A DNA stretch of 64,000 bases, taken from NCBI RefSeq assembly GCF_001953355.1, contig NZ_MPIY01000017.1, positions 124,001 to 188,000 of the forward strand, in the 5' to 3' direction. The notes under the pieces were generated by a model. The model searched no databases. It was given only the letters and a program-made list of their open reading frames with translations, and was not told the DNA's origin. The first letter of the stretch is position 1; each line of letters opens with the position of its first letter. This document shows positions 1 through 5,686 of this stretch, piece by piece. Source of the stretch: Polynucleobacter sphagniphilus (GTDB lineage Bacteria > Pseudomonadota > Gammaproteobacteria > Burkholderiales > Burkholderiaceae). Position numbers and translations under genes: made by a program.

Positions 1-207
1 GTGGCGCCCGGACCGACCGACACCGGCATGCTGGATCGTTTTACCGGCACGCCGGAAAACAAGGCGGCTTTGGTGGCGGGTGTGCCACTGGGCCGTGTGG
101 GCAAGCCCGACGACATCGCCGCCGCCATTCTGTATCTGGCGTCCGCAGGCGCGGCCTTTGTGACCGGCCAAATCGTTACGGTCGACGGTGGCAAGTCTGC
201 GGGTTAA
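1..207 (+). CDS. Short-chain dehydrogenase/reductase, C-terminal end (partial)
   Basis: Only the last 68 codons are inside the window. The PGPTDTGM segment at the start matches the SDR loop after the catalytic Tyr/Lys, and the end (AAAILYLAS, FVTGQIVTVDGG) is the classic SDR C-terminus. The Rossmann glycine motif and active site must lie upstream of base 1, so the GTG at base 1 is not a real start. Substrate cannot be told from this part. Base composition is clearly more GC-rich than the rest of the window, as for the next two genes, which suggests a separate origin. Confidence 0.85.
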   Translation: MAPGPTDTGMLDRFTGTPENKAALVAGVPLGRVGKPDDIAAAILYLASAGAAFVTGQIVTVDGGKSAG

Positions 208-254
208 GACCTGCACGTCCCCGCGCCACATTCACACACCAGGAGATGCACACC

Positions 255-545
255 ATGTTTTTAATTTCACTGACGCTCACGGCAACCGCTGACCAAATCG
301 AGCCCCACAACAAGGCGCACGGCGAATGGGTCAGGCGCTACATCACCGAAGGAAAATTTTTGCTCGCGGGCCAAAAGAAGAACAGTTCGGGTGGCGTTCT
401 GCTGGCCACTGGACTGGATGCCGTCGAACTCGCACGGGTTCTGGGCGAGGACTCCTACGTCATGGCATCACTCGGAAGCTATGAAGTGACCGAATGCGCC
501 ATCAAGCTCACACAGCCCTGGCTGGAAGGGTTGAAGGCTGCGTAA
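255..545 (+). CDS. YciI-like (YCII-related domain) protein
   Basis: A 96-residue protein of the YCII-related family: small ferredoxin-fold proteins with a conserved His that are often fused to or encoded beside metabolic enzymes; the reaction is unknown. The pattern is typical: beta strand FLISLTLTA, then HNKAHGEWVRRYITEGKFLLAGQ with the conserved His, then a Gly-rich strand. I chose ATG 255 because AGGAG at 241-245 sits 9 bases before it, while the ATG at 246 directly abuts that site. It follows the SDR gene by about 50 bp and probably shares its transcript. GC-rich like its neighbours. Confidence 0.75.
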   Translation: MFLISLTLTATADQIEPHNKAHGEWVRRYITEGKFLLAGQKKNSSGGVLLATGLDAVELARVLGEDSYVMASLGSYEVTECAIKLTQPWLEGLKAA

Positions 546-561
546 GCAGAGCCCGGACAGC

Positions 562-588
562 AGGGGCGGGCCTACAAGGCCCTCCCCT
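562..588. terminator. GC-rich hairpin after the YciI-like gene
   Basis: AGGGGCGGGCC (562-572) and GGCCCTCCCCT (578-588) form an 11-bp stem with one mismatch around TACAA. It lies 17 bases after the stop codon, the usual place for a terminator, but no T-run follows, so intrinsic termination is uncertain. Confidence 0.4.
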
Positions 589-731
589 TGGCGTTCAGCA
601 ATTCATGGGTGTCCTCGGCCAATGAAATGGGTTGGATCAGACATGCGGGACTGGAGTCACCCCAAAGCTGCCTTCATTGGAAGTCGGCTACCGCGGCACT
701 GCGGGTTTACGTTTTGCTCCAGACCCGACCT

Positions 732-947
732 TCATTTACGCTGACTCTTTGCGGGAGCAACCTCTTCACTGGGCAGATCGACAGCCTCACGCAACGCTTT
801 GCCTGGCTTGAAATGCGGCACACGCGCCGCAGGAATTTCCACTGGAGCGCCGCTGCGCCGGTTACGGCCCATCCGCGAGGCACGGTGGATGACTGAGAAA
901 CTACCGAAGCCCCTGATCTCAATGTGCACGAGGTCTGATCGGTTCAT
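732..947 (-). pseudogene. ihfB: Integration host factor beta-like gene with internal in-frame deletion
   Basis: The 71-residue product begins MNRSDLV, as IHF-beta does, then jumps to [12 protein letters not shown] and ends [15 protein letters not shown] plus a tail. The segment between, about 38 residues forming the two N-terminal helices and first linker in normal IHF/HU (about 95-105 residues), is absent, yet the frame is kept. The DNA-binding beta-arm ([20 protein letters not shown]) remains but the dimer core is lost, so a normal IHF heterodimer is not expected. ATG 947 has GGAG just upstream. It is divergent from, and abuts, the zeta-like gene. GC-rich, unlike the core genome. Confidence 0.7.
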
Positions 948-1526
948 TTGCTCCGAAGGATAAGGCAGCTTTTTCAGGATTCGCCCAAAAAGCGCGTTCA
1001 AAAGCCATTTGGGCGCGTTTTTAGACCGCCACTAACAGGACCCAACGGCGCAGGCAAAACCACGTTTGCCCGTGACTTTTTGCCAGCGGAAGCCCAAACG
1101 CTCAGGTTTATCAATGCCGACTTGATTGCTGCTGGCTTGGCTCCCTTCAATCCTGAAACGGCCTCCTTTAAAGCTGGCCGCCTAATGTTGGAAGAAATTG
1201 ATGAGTGCGTGGATGCTGGACACAGCTTTGCGTTTGAAACCACGCTTTCAGGCTTGGCCTATTTGAAAAAAATTGCGGTCTGGCAGCATCTTGGCTACCA
1301 AGTGAAGCTTTGGTTCCTGTCTCTGCCCAATGAGGACATAGCAGTTTCAAGAGTTGCACGCCGTGTTCTACAAGGTGGTCACAACATCCCTGAGGACGTT
1401 ATACGCAGACGTTTCAAAGCAGGCCTTGAAAACTTCCATGAGCGTTACAGCAAGGTTGTGAACTCATGGGCGTTTTATGACAGCTCAGGCATGCACCCTA
1501 AACTAATTGACTGGAGCAACAAATGA
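948..1526 (+). CDS. Zeta-toxin-like P-loop ATPase/kinase
   Basis: Related to zeta toxin family proteins (P-loop kinases; in true zeta toxins the substrate is UDP-N-acetylglucosamine). Visible motifs: Walker [10 protein letters not shown] at residues 31-39, FINAD at 54-58, FAFETTLSG at 94-102, and Arg-rich [21 protein letters not shown] near residue 140. The first ~28 residues do not resemble the usual hydrophobic strand before the P-loop and are read from DNA next to ihfB. The only visible start is TTG 948, with no other ATG/GTG before the P-loop, so the gene may be 5'-truncated and re-started. It overlaps the next ORF by 4 bases (ATGA). Confidence 0.65.
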   Translation: MLRRIRQLFQDSPKKRVQKPFGRVFRPPLTGPNGAGKTTFARDFLPAEAQTLRFINADLIAAGLAPFNPETASFKAGRLMLEEIDECVDAGHSFAFETTLSGLAYLKKIAVWQHLGYQVKLWFLSLPNEDIAVSRVARRVLQGGHNIPEDVIRRRFKAGLENFHERYSKVVNSWAFYDSSGMHPKLIDWSNK

Positions 1527-1729
1527 ACACCAAAGACATTCGCACCTCCACCGATCCAGATCTAGCTGGCTCATACGCAGCAATGGAACGTGCAGCACGT
1601 GCCGCTCAAGATCTCGCTATCAAAACCAACACGGGTATCGTTGTAGCAGTTGATGGCAAAACAGTTGAATTGACTGCTGCTGATTTGATCAAAATGCGTG
1701 ACCAAGAAGCACAGCAGTCACACCACTGA
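1523..1729 (+). CDS. Small protein paired with the zeta-like gene
   Basis: A 68-residue ORF whose ATG overlaps the TGA of the zeta-like gene, so the two are translationally coupled. The sequence is mostly helical in character (DLAGSYAAMERAARAAQDLA), then a short strand-like part with VAVDGKTVELTAADL. No family recognised. Coupling suggests a partner or antitoxin-like role, but in classical epsilon-zeta systems the antitoxin precedes the toxin, so the order is reversed. A good terminator follows, closing a two-gene unit. Confidence 0.65.
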   Translation: MNTKDIRTSTDPDLAGSYAAMERAARAAQDLAIKTNTGIVVAVDGKTVELTAADLIKMRDQEAQQSHH

Positions 1730-1752
1730 GCTGATAACAGCGCTAACCCACT

Positions 1753-1776
1753 AGCCAGCTTCGCGCTGGCTTTTTT
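1753..1776 (+). terminator. Rho-independent terminator of the zeta-like unit
   Basis: AGCCAGC (1753-1759), loop TTCGC, GCTGGCT (1765-1771), then six Ts. It lies 24 bases after the stop of the small partner ORF. Confidence 0.85.
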
Positions 1777-1845
1777 GTGCGAGCTACTATCGCGCGCGTG
1801 ATAAGTACTTGATGCACACCTACCAAGCATCAGTTAAGGCACTAG

Positions 1846-2322
1846 TCAAAAGCCGCAGAACTAAACAAAGCTAGCCTCTATCATTTCTTTCCAGAAGGCA
1901 AAGAAGCGATGGCAATAGCCACCTTAGAAATGGTCAAACATAGTGTTCAAGAGAACATAGTGAATGTACTCGCTGGTGATGACTCGATTAAGAGCAGGCT
2001 TAAAACGGCTTTGAAAAACCTCGATAGTTTTTATGATGGCGGCCAAAAAGCTTGTCTCCTAGAACTCATGAACTCGAGCACCACAGGCAAAGCCGTCAAG
2101 AAGTTGATTGCTCAAGTGTTTGATATGTTGATTAAAGGGTTTGCTTCTTTTTATGCTGAAGTGGGTTTTTCTAAAACTGATTCAAAAGTTCAAGCAGAAA
2201 ACACAGTCATTGGGATTCAAGGAGCTTTAGTACTATCCCGCGGTCTGGACTCAAAAGATCCATTCAAAAGACAGCTCAAGAAGATTGAGCAATTGGCGTT
2301 AGCAAAAATTAATTCCAATTAA
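1846..2322 (+). pseudogene. TetR-family regulator lacking its DNA-binding helices
   Basis: From 1846 the frame reads AELNKASLYHFFPEGKEAM, the recognition-helix end of a TetR HTH, then a full ligand/dimerisation domain with FYDGGQKACLLEL and GALVLSRGLDSKDPFKRQLKKIEQL, as in LmrA/YxaF-type TetR proteins. Upstream the frame is closed by stops at 1843 and 1810 and the first ~35-40 HTH residues are missing. The first ATG is 1909, giving a 137-residue product with no HTH. It is a decapitated regulator; a free ligand/dimerisation domain could still be made and interfere with an intact homologue. The break lies shortly after the zeta-unit terminator. Confidence 0.75.
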
Positions 2323-2385
2323 TGTCGTTTTAAACGACATCGACTGACGCAGGGATGAATAATGAATTTGTCCTTTTAAAGGACA
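2322..2385. repeat. Two near-identical palindromes after the TetR remnant
   Basis: ATGTCGTTT-T-AAACGACAT (2322-2340) and TGTCCTTT-T-AAAGGACA (2369-2385) share the pattern TGTC-S-TTTTAAA-S-GACA, differing by a compensated base pair. They lie just behind the TetR remnant. They could be operators of the lost regulator or hairpins; neither has a T-run. Confidence 0.5.
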
Positions 2386-2434
2386 TTTCTATATAGCGAT
2401 ATCCGGCTCTAATGGCATCTACATCTGACTCCCC

Positions 2435-2545
2435 AAATGAAAAAACCACCCGAAGGTGGTTTTGGTATTTCTTGGTGGCCCGGGGCGGAATCGACCAGAG
2501 CCTAGGATGCCCAATCCTAGCTAGACTACTTCCAGCTAAGGTTTA
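2435..2545 (-). repeat. Terminator plus decayed tRNA-Phe-like sequence, copy 1
   Basis: Read on the minus strand: a tRNA-like sequence with D-arm-like TAGCT...GTAG, an anticodon stem AGGAT...ATCCT like tRNA-Phe but with loop TTGGGCA, a T-arm with one base lost, acceptor end CCGGGCC and ACCA, then a hairpin ACCACC-TTCG-GGTGGT flanked by A/T runs. The T-arm and acceptor are nearly identical to the intact tRNA-Phe at 5141-5216. The 5' acceptor strand does not pair, so it is a pseudo-tRNA. The end of the brnA-like gene is read through it. Copies 2 and 3 start 669 and 1338 bases further on. Confidence 0.75.
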
Positions 2546-2735
2546 ACTTCTTACGAGATGCCGCACAATCTCTCAAATAAAGGTTAATGAGGCTTTGATA
2601 AGGAATGCCCACCTCTTCTGATACAGACTTGAAGTAACTCACTGAATCCTCATCCAATCTAATCGTAATGGGCTTCTTGAGCATAGAAGCATATGGATTT
2701 TTACGGGCTTTTGAGAAATCATATTCTTTACGCAT
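2526..2735 (-). CDS. brnA: BrnA-type antitoxin
   Basis: A 69-residue protein with a basic N-terminus (RKEYDFSKARKNPYASMLKKPITIRLDEDSVSYFKS) and the ribbon-helix-helix signature of BrnA: a PITIRLD strand then two helices ending IPYQSLINLYLRDCA. The family neutralises BrnT and represses the shared promoter. The start at ATG 2735 is chosen because AAGG lies 8 bases upstream; GTG 2744 and ATG 2741 are too close to that site. It follows brnT directly on the minus strand, the usual toxin-first order. Its last codons run into the pseudo-tRNA repeat, so the C-terminus may be recombined. Confidence 0.8.
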   Translation of the reverse strand: MRKEYDFSKARKNPYASMLKKPITIRLDEDSVSYFKSVSEEVGIPYQSLINLYLRDCAASRKKLNLSWK

Positions 2736-2746
2736 TTTCATCACCT

Positions 2747-3025
2747 TTAATAAGCTTTTGACTCTTTAGGAGTTGCCTTACGAGCCGAAATAATACGGAC
2801 AACATTGCCTTCCCTTCGATAGCAATGACAAACCAAAACTACACGAAGAGAATGGCTTACTCCCAGCAAGATAAATCTGTCTTCATCCTCCGAATGATCG
2901 GGATCGGAAATTAACTTAGCACTTTCATCATAAAAAACAGATTTCGCCTCTTCAAAAGAAATGCCGTGTTTCTTCAGATTGGCTGATGCTTTTCTGGGTT
3001 CCCATTCAAATCGCAATGAAGTCAT
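2747..3025 (-). CDS. brnT: BrnT-type toxin (RelE-like RNase)
   Basis: A 92-residue protein with the BrnT signature: FEWEPRKASANLKKHGISFEEAKSVF at the N-terminus and RIISARKATPKESKAY at the C-terminus. BrnT is a ribosome-independent RNase that arrests translation and is neutralised by BrnA. ATG 3025 is favoured because family members start close to FEW; a second ATG at 3040 would add five residues. Both starts lie in a palindrome (3024-3042) that is the likely BrnTA operator. The cassette sits between tRNA-like repeats 1 and 2. Confidence 0.85.
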   Translation of the reverse strand: MTSLRFEWEPRKASANLKKHGISFEEAKSVFYDESAKLISDPDHSEDEDRFILLGVSHSLRVVLVCHCYRREGNVVRIISARKATPKESKAY

Positions 3026-3042
3026 ATGTACATTGTACATAT
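3024..3042. promoter_or_regulatory. Palindromic operator at the brnTA start
   Basis: ATATGTACA-T-TGTACATAT is a perfect 9-bp dyad around one base and covers the start codon of brnT. The known autorepression of brnTA by the ribbon-helix-helix antitoxin makes this its likely target (inference). Confidence 0.6.
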
Positions 3043-3103
3043 ATTATTTGGGGTAAGCAACCAGGCTTAAAAATTCTGGTTCACGCAACCTTTCCGCAGG
3101 ACT

Positions 3104-3170
3104 AAATGAAAAAACCACCCGAAGGTGGTTTTGGTGTTTCTTGGTGGCCGGGGCGAAGTCGACCAGGGCC
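3104..3170 (-). repeat. Terminator plus tRNA-like 3' end, copy 2
   Basis: Same hairpin and T-arm/acceptor/ACCA sequence as copy 1, with small deletions in the acceptor and T-arm. The anticodon part is gone; similarity ends at GACCAGGGCC. It separates the brnTA cassette from the HAB-like gene, which ends 10 bases to its right. Confidence 0.75.
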
Positions 3171-3179
3171 AAAACAGAG

Positions 3180-3713
3180 CTATCCGTTCGAATACTCCGG
3201 ATTAAAGGTTTGAAATAAGGCAATTCCAATACAAGCTAAGAATAATGCTAATGAGGTGTAATTCATTGTCTTAACTCGACGAACTAAACAGTCATATTTT
3301 AAAAAGCCCGCAATGGCCAATAAAGTTGCAAGTACTGCCAAGAGAGATAGATTAATCAGCAATAAAGTTACAACATTCCAAAAGCCTGTCGCTCCTGGCA
3401 CTAAATCTTGATGAACAATATATTGCTCTTTACCGGCACCAAAAACACCTACAAAAAAAGTGCCCAGCCAATTGGCCCACAGTGAAATATAGAGAGAGAT
3501 AGTCGCAATCTTTTTTGAAAAAACTGGCAACGTTAATTGTGGCCACATCCAAGCAAATGCAAAGAATACTAGCGCCTGAACGACGCCAATTAAATGGGCT
3601 TGTAATATTCCGATTTGGGCAATTGCGTAAGGTGAGTAAATGGGCACCAATAATCCACACATCAGCATCAATAAGCCTGATATTAAGAAATATCTATTGA
3701 AGTGAAAATTCAT
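3180..3713 (-). CDS. HAB-like (hydroxylaminobenzene mutase family) membrane protein
   Basis: A 177-residue protein with four predicted membrane segments (about residues 8-30, 37-57, 72-92 and 112-137) plus a C-terminal hydrophobic segment. QAHLIGVVQALVFFAFAWMWPQL and SLWANWLGTFFVGVFGAGKEQ resemble HabA/HabB-type mutases (Ala-His-Leu near the second helix; Asn-Trp-Leu and Gly-Ala-Gly later). The family rearranges hydroxylaminobenzene to aminophenol, but most relatives are untested. AGGG lies 6 bases before the ATG. The gene stands alone between tRNA-like repeats 2 and 3, whose hairpins could terminate it. Confidence 0.6.
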   Translation of the reverse strand: MNFHFNRYFLISGLLMLMCGLLVPIYSPYAIAQIGILQAHLIGVVQALVFFAFAWMWPQLTLPVFSKKIATISLYISLWANWLGTFFVGVFGAGKEQYIVHQDLVPGATGFWNVVTLLLINLSLLAVLATLLAIAGFLKYDCLVRRVKTMNYTSLALFLACIGIALFQTFNPEYSNG

Positions 3714-3772
3714 TTTTTGCCCTAATTACTAAAGTTGAATTCTTCAATATTAGACTAAAAGCTTATTCTTAC

Positions 3773-3868
3773 AAATGAAAAAACCACCCGAAGGTGGTTT
3801 TGGTGTTTCTCGGTGGCCCGGCTCGGAATAGACCAGGACCTAGGATGTTTAATTCCGCCTCTAGACTG
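3773..3868 (-). repeat. Terminator plus decayed tRNA-like sequence, copy 3
   Basis: Identical hairpin segment to copies 1 and 2, then an acceptor/T-arm with several substitutions and an anticodon-stem region CATCCTAGG that matches copy 1 rather than tRNA-Phe. Copies 1 and 3 therefore share an ancestor already diverged from tRNA-Phe. It separates the HAB-like gene from the HigBA-type cassette. Confidence 0.75.
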
Positions 3869-3898
3869 TTGCTTTAAAAGACAATTTACTCTTGCTCA

Positions 3899-3920
3899 AT
3901 GTTAACAAATTTGTTAACAT
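3899..3920. promoter_or_regulatory. Perfect palindrome upstream of the HigBA-type operon
   Basis: ATGTTAACAAA followed by its exact inverse, a 22-bp perfect palindrome ending 6 bases before the toxin start codon. Likely operator for the HTH antitoxin encoded second in the operon (inference from autoregulated HigBA systems). Confidence 0.65.
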
Positions 3921-3926
3921 ACACGG

Positions 3927-4250
3927 ATGAGCTATTCCATCCTTTATTACAGCGAGCAGGTTCAAGAAGACATTATGAATCTTCCCGACACGCTTCAAGC
4001 TCGCTATATTGGATTGACCACTCGAATGATTGAGCATGGGCCGAATTTAGGCTTGCCTCATACGGATTCATTTGGCGGCGGCTTATTTGAATTAAGACTT
4101 AAAGGGGCTGAAGGTATCGCCCGAGTTTTCTTTTGTACGATGGTGGAGAAAGAAATAGTGATGCTCCATAGCTTTATTAAGAAGACTCAAAAGACGCCTG
4201 AGAAAGAATTAAAGATTGCGAAAGCACGTATGAAGGAGTGGAAAAAATGA
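3927..4250 (+). CDS. RelE/HigB-type toxin (phage-derived Gp49-like)
   Basis: A 107-residue protein matching the Gp49-like HigB family: YYSEQVQEDIMNLPDTLQARYIGLTTRMIEHGPNLGLPHTDSFGGGLFELRLKGAEGIARVFFCTM then HSFIKKTQKTPEKELKIAKARMKEW. These are ribosome-dependent mRNA interferases of the RelE fold; conserved Arg/Lys residues of the sheet (LFELRLK, IARVFF) and the C-terminal KKTQKTP helix are present. It precedes its antitoxin with a 4-base overlap, as usual for higBA. The operator-like palindrome lies directly upstream. Confidence 0.85.
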   Translation: MSYSILYYSEQVQEDIMNLPDTLQARYIGLTTRMIEHGPNLGLPHTDSFGGGLFELRLKGAEGIARVFFCTMVEKEIVMLHSFIKKTQKTPEKELKIAKARMKEWKK

Positions 4251-4558
4251 CAACACAGAAGAAAACAAAAATGCTTACCCATAAACAAATGATAAGCAAA
4301 ATGCTTAAAAAGCCAGCTGTAAAAGCCGCAGTCAAAGAACTTGATCGCACTGAATTTGCTATTCTTGATGAGATTCTTACGGCAAGGAAAGAGGCTGGAT
4401 TAACGCAAGCTCAAGTGGCAAAAAAGATGGGAACACAAACCCCAGCTATTGCTAGATTAGAAAGCTCTCTGGCTACCGGCAAACATTCCCCAAGCCTAAC
4501 TACCCTAAGAAAATATGCGGCGGCCTTGGGCAAGAGAGTTGAGCTTCATTTAGTCTGA
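4247..4558 (+). CDS. HigA-type antitoxin with XRE helix-turn-helix
   Basis: A 103-residue protein with an HTH_3 domain in the C-terminal half (ILTARKEAGLTQAQVAKKMGTQTPAIARLES, then a linker and LTTLRKYAAALG). It should bind and neutralise the preceding toxin and repress the operon. ATG 4247 overlaps the toxin stop (ATGA) and has AAGGAG 8 bases upstream; the GTG at 4238 lies inside that ribosome site and is unlikely. Confidence 0.85.
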   Translation: MTTQKKTKMLTHKQMISKMLKKPAVKAAVKELDRTEFAILDEILTARKEAGLTQAQVAKKMGTQTPAIARLESSLATGKHSPSLTTLRKYAAALGKRVELHLV

Positions 4559-4661
4559 GGACGTCTATATCCACTGTAATCATTTCACCCATAATTCATA
4601 ATAGCTATGTTTGAAATAAAATTGATTGATCAGTTTTACTTTCTGGGACAACTAATCAGAT

Positions 4662-5009
4662 ATGGCATTTAGCATTGAACAGCTAGGGGATATTGACTAT
4701 TTGGTCGGGCAGTGGTGTCTGCTTCTGGCTCCACTTGAAATCAAAAAAGATCTTGATTACGATTACGAAATCGATGGCCAGACTGTAAGTGTTTTTGAAG
4801 TTCGCCCTTTGTGGCGTGGAAAACCAGGAGAGTTAACTCGACGACCGTTTGTAAAATTTCGGTATATACAGTCTGAGGCTCTGTGGCATATTTATTGGAT
4901 GCGAGCCAGCGGAAAATGGCAAGCCTATGAGCCAAATCCAATCTCAAAAGATCTCAATGAGGCATTACAAGTTATTGATGCCGATCAATATGGCTGTTTC
5001 TTTGGATAA
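4662..5009 (+). CDS. DUF3024-family protein
   Basis: A 115-residue protein matching DUF3024: LDYDYEIDGQTVSVFEVRPLWRGKPGELTRRPFVKFRYIQSEALWHIYWMRASGKWQAYEP. The family is small, soluble and widespread in proteobacteria; its function is unknown. The conserved Tyr/Glu-rich strand (VFEVRPLW) and the W-x-I-Y-W-M-R-A strand are both here and the length is normal. It lies between the HigBA-type cassette and tRNA-Phe; no partner gene is evident. Confidence 0.8.
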   Translation: MAFSIEQLGDIDYLVGQWCLLLAPLEIKKDLDYDYEIDGQTVSVFEVRPLWRGKPGELTRRPFVKFRYIQSEALWHIYWMRASGKWQAYEPNPISKDLNEALQVIDADQYGCFFG

Positions 5010-5105
5010 CAAGCTTGGGTTAGTCACCCTAGTTGCATTGCCTTGACTATTAGCTACTCCAGAATAAAAAACAAGATTTATAGTGTCGATGCTAACTTTC
5101 AAATG

Positions 5106-5135
5106 AAAAAAGAGAGCTAGAAGCTCTCTTTTTGA
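5106..5135. terminator. Bidirectional terminator behind tRNA-Phe
   Basis: AGAGAGCT (5111-5118), loop AGA, AGCTCTCT (5122-5129), with an A-run before and a T-run after, so it can work in both directions. It ends tRNA-Phe transcription on the minus strand. Its flank AAATGAAAAA is shared with repeats 1-3, but the hairpin itself differs from theirs. Confidence 0.8.
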
Positions 5136-5140
5136 ATTCT

Positions 5141-5216
5141 TGGTGGCCCGGGGCGGAATCGAACCACCGACACAAGGATTTTCAATCCTCTGCTCTACCG
5201 ACTGAGCTACCAGGCC
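5141..5216 (-). tRNA. tRNA-Phe (GAA)
   Basis: A complete 76-nt cloverleaf with encoded CCA. Acceptor GGCCTGG pairs with CCGGGCC, D-arm GCTC/GAGC, anticodon stem GAGGA/TCCTT with loop TTGAAAA (anticodon GAA), T-arm GGTGG-TTCGATT-CCGCC. A TATAAT box lies upstream in the minus direction (about 5228-5233). Nucleotides 1-38 and the 27 bases upstream are duplicated at 17748-17812: this gene is the integration target of the element to its right. The intact gene therefore spans the left junction. Confidence 0.95.
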
Positions 5217-5243
5217 AAGACTTGGAATTATAAATGAAAGTGT
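5179..5243. repeat. Left attachment-site repeat (attL) in tRNA-Phe
   Basis: 65 bases identical to 17748-17812. The repeat runs from the anticodon loop to the tRNA 5' end and 27 bases into the upstream flank, including the TATAAT box. Bases on either side differ between the copies, so the repeat ends are sharp. Confidence 0.9.
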
Positions 5244-5365
5244 GAATGGGCTTGCTAAATGAGCCTACTGTGGCTAACTCTTGGAAAAACCTTGTAAATC
5301 CTAGCTTTGTGCGGATTTTCTATCCTTCCTACGGTAGAGGGTGAGATAGAGGGTTGCTTAAGACT

Positions 5366-5548
5366 CTATGGCTTTACAGCCCCGGCCTTCTGTAGCTGTT
5401 GTTGTGCCTTAGCGACTTGCTGACGCTGTCGCTCCGCTTTAACAGCCTCCTGACTGCGCTTAACTTGTTGCTTAAGCGTGTCTATACGCTGTTGCTGTGG
5501 CGTCAGTGGCTTTATAGATTTGATAGTTTCTACTTCTTTAATAAGCAT
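5366..5548 (-). CDS. Small Gln/Lys-rich coiled-coil protein (paralogue A)
   Basis: About 60 residues from the ATG at 5548: MLIKEVETIKSIKPLTPQQQ, then a charged helix rich in Gln, Lys and Arg (VKRSQEAVKAERQRQ) of coiled-coil character. The start was chosen by alignment with the second copy at 8461-8634, which shares IKPL-T/S-P-x-Q and VKR..EAVKAER; a longer frame to 5632 has no matching N-terminus. No strong ribosome site is visible. The family is not recognised. It lies behind the autotransporter terminator on the same strand, near the left end of the element. Confidence 0.55.
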   Translation of the reverse strand: MLIKEVETIKSIKPLTPQQQRIDTLKQQVKRSQEAVKAERQRQQVAKAQQQLQKAGAVKP

Positions 5549-5637
5549 CAATATATTTAGCAGGCTAGGTTTAAGTAAAAGCAGGCTTTTTGAAGGTGAA
5601 AAACCCTGCGTTTTAATAAACCCCTTATTCAAGACAA

Positions 5638-5658
5638 CAAAAAACCCGCCGAAGCGGG
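5638..5658 (-). terminator. Terminator of the autotransporter gene
   Basis: On the minus strand CCCGC-TTCG-GCGGG followed by TTTTTT. It lies 29 bases after the autotransporter stop codon. Confidence 0.85.
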
Positions 5659-5686
5659 TCTATTGTTTGATTCAAATTAACACCGT

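Noticed and set aside
588-922. Open frames on both strands in the GC-rich segment (588-896 plus; 707-922 minus)
   Set aside because: They are other-frame readings of the ihfB-like gene and adjoining GC-rich DNA; no family match, while the IHF frame is clear.
2435-3868. CRISPR array or integron attC sites
   Set aside because: The three repeats are spaced 669 bases apart with genes between, far from CRISPR spacing, and no cas genes are present. They lack the attC core (GTTRRRY) and no integron integrase is seen; the tRNA-like 3' end explains them better.
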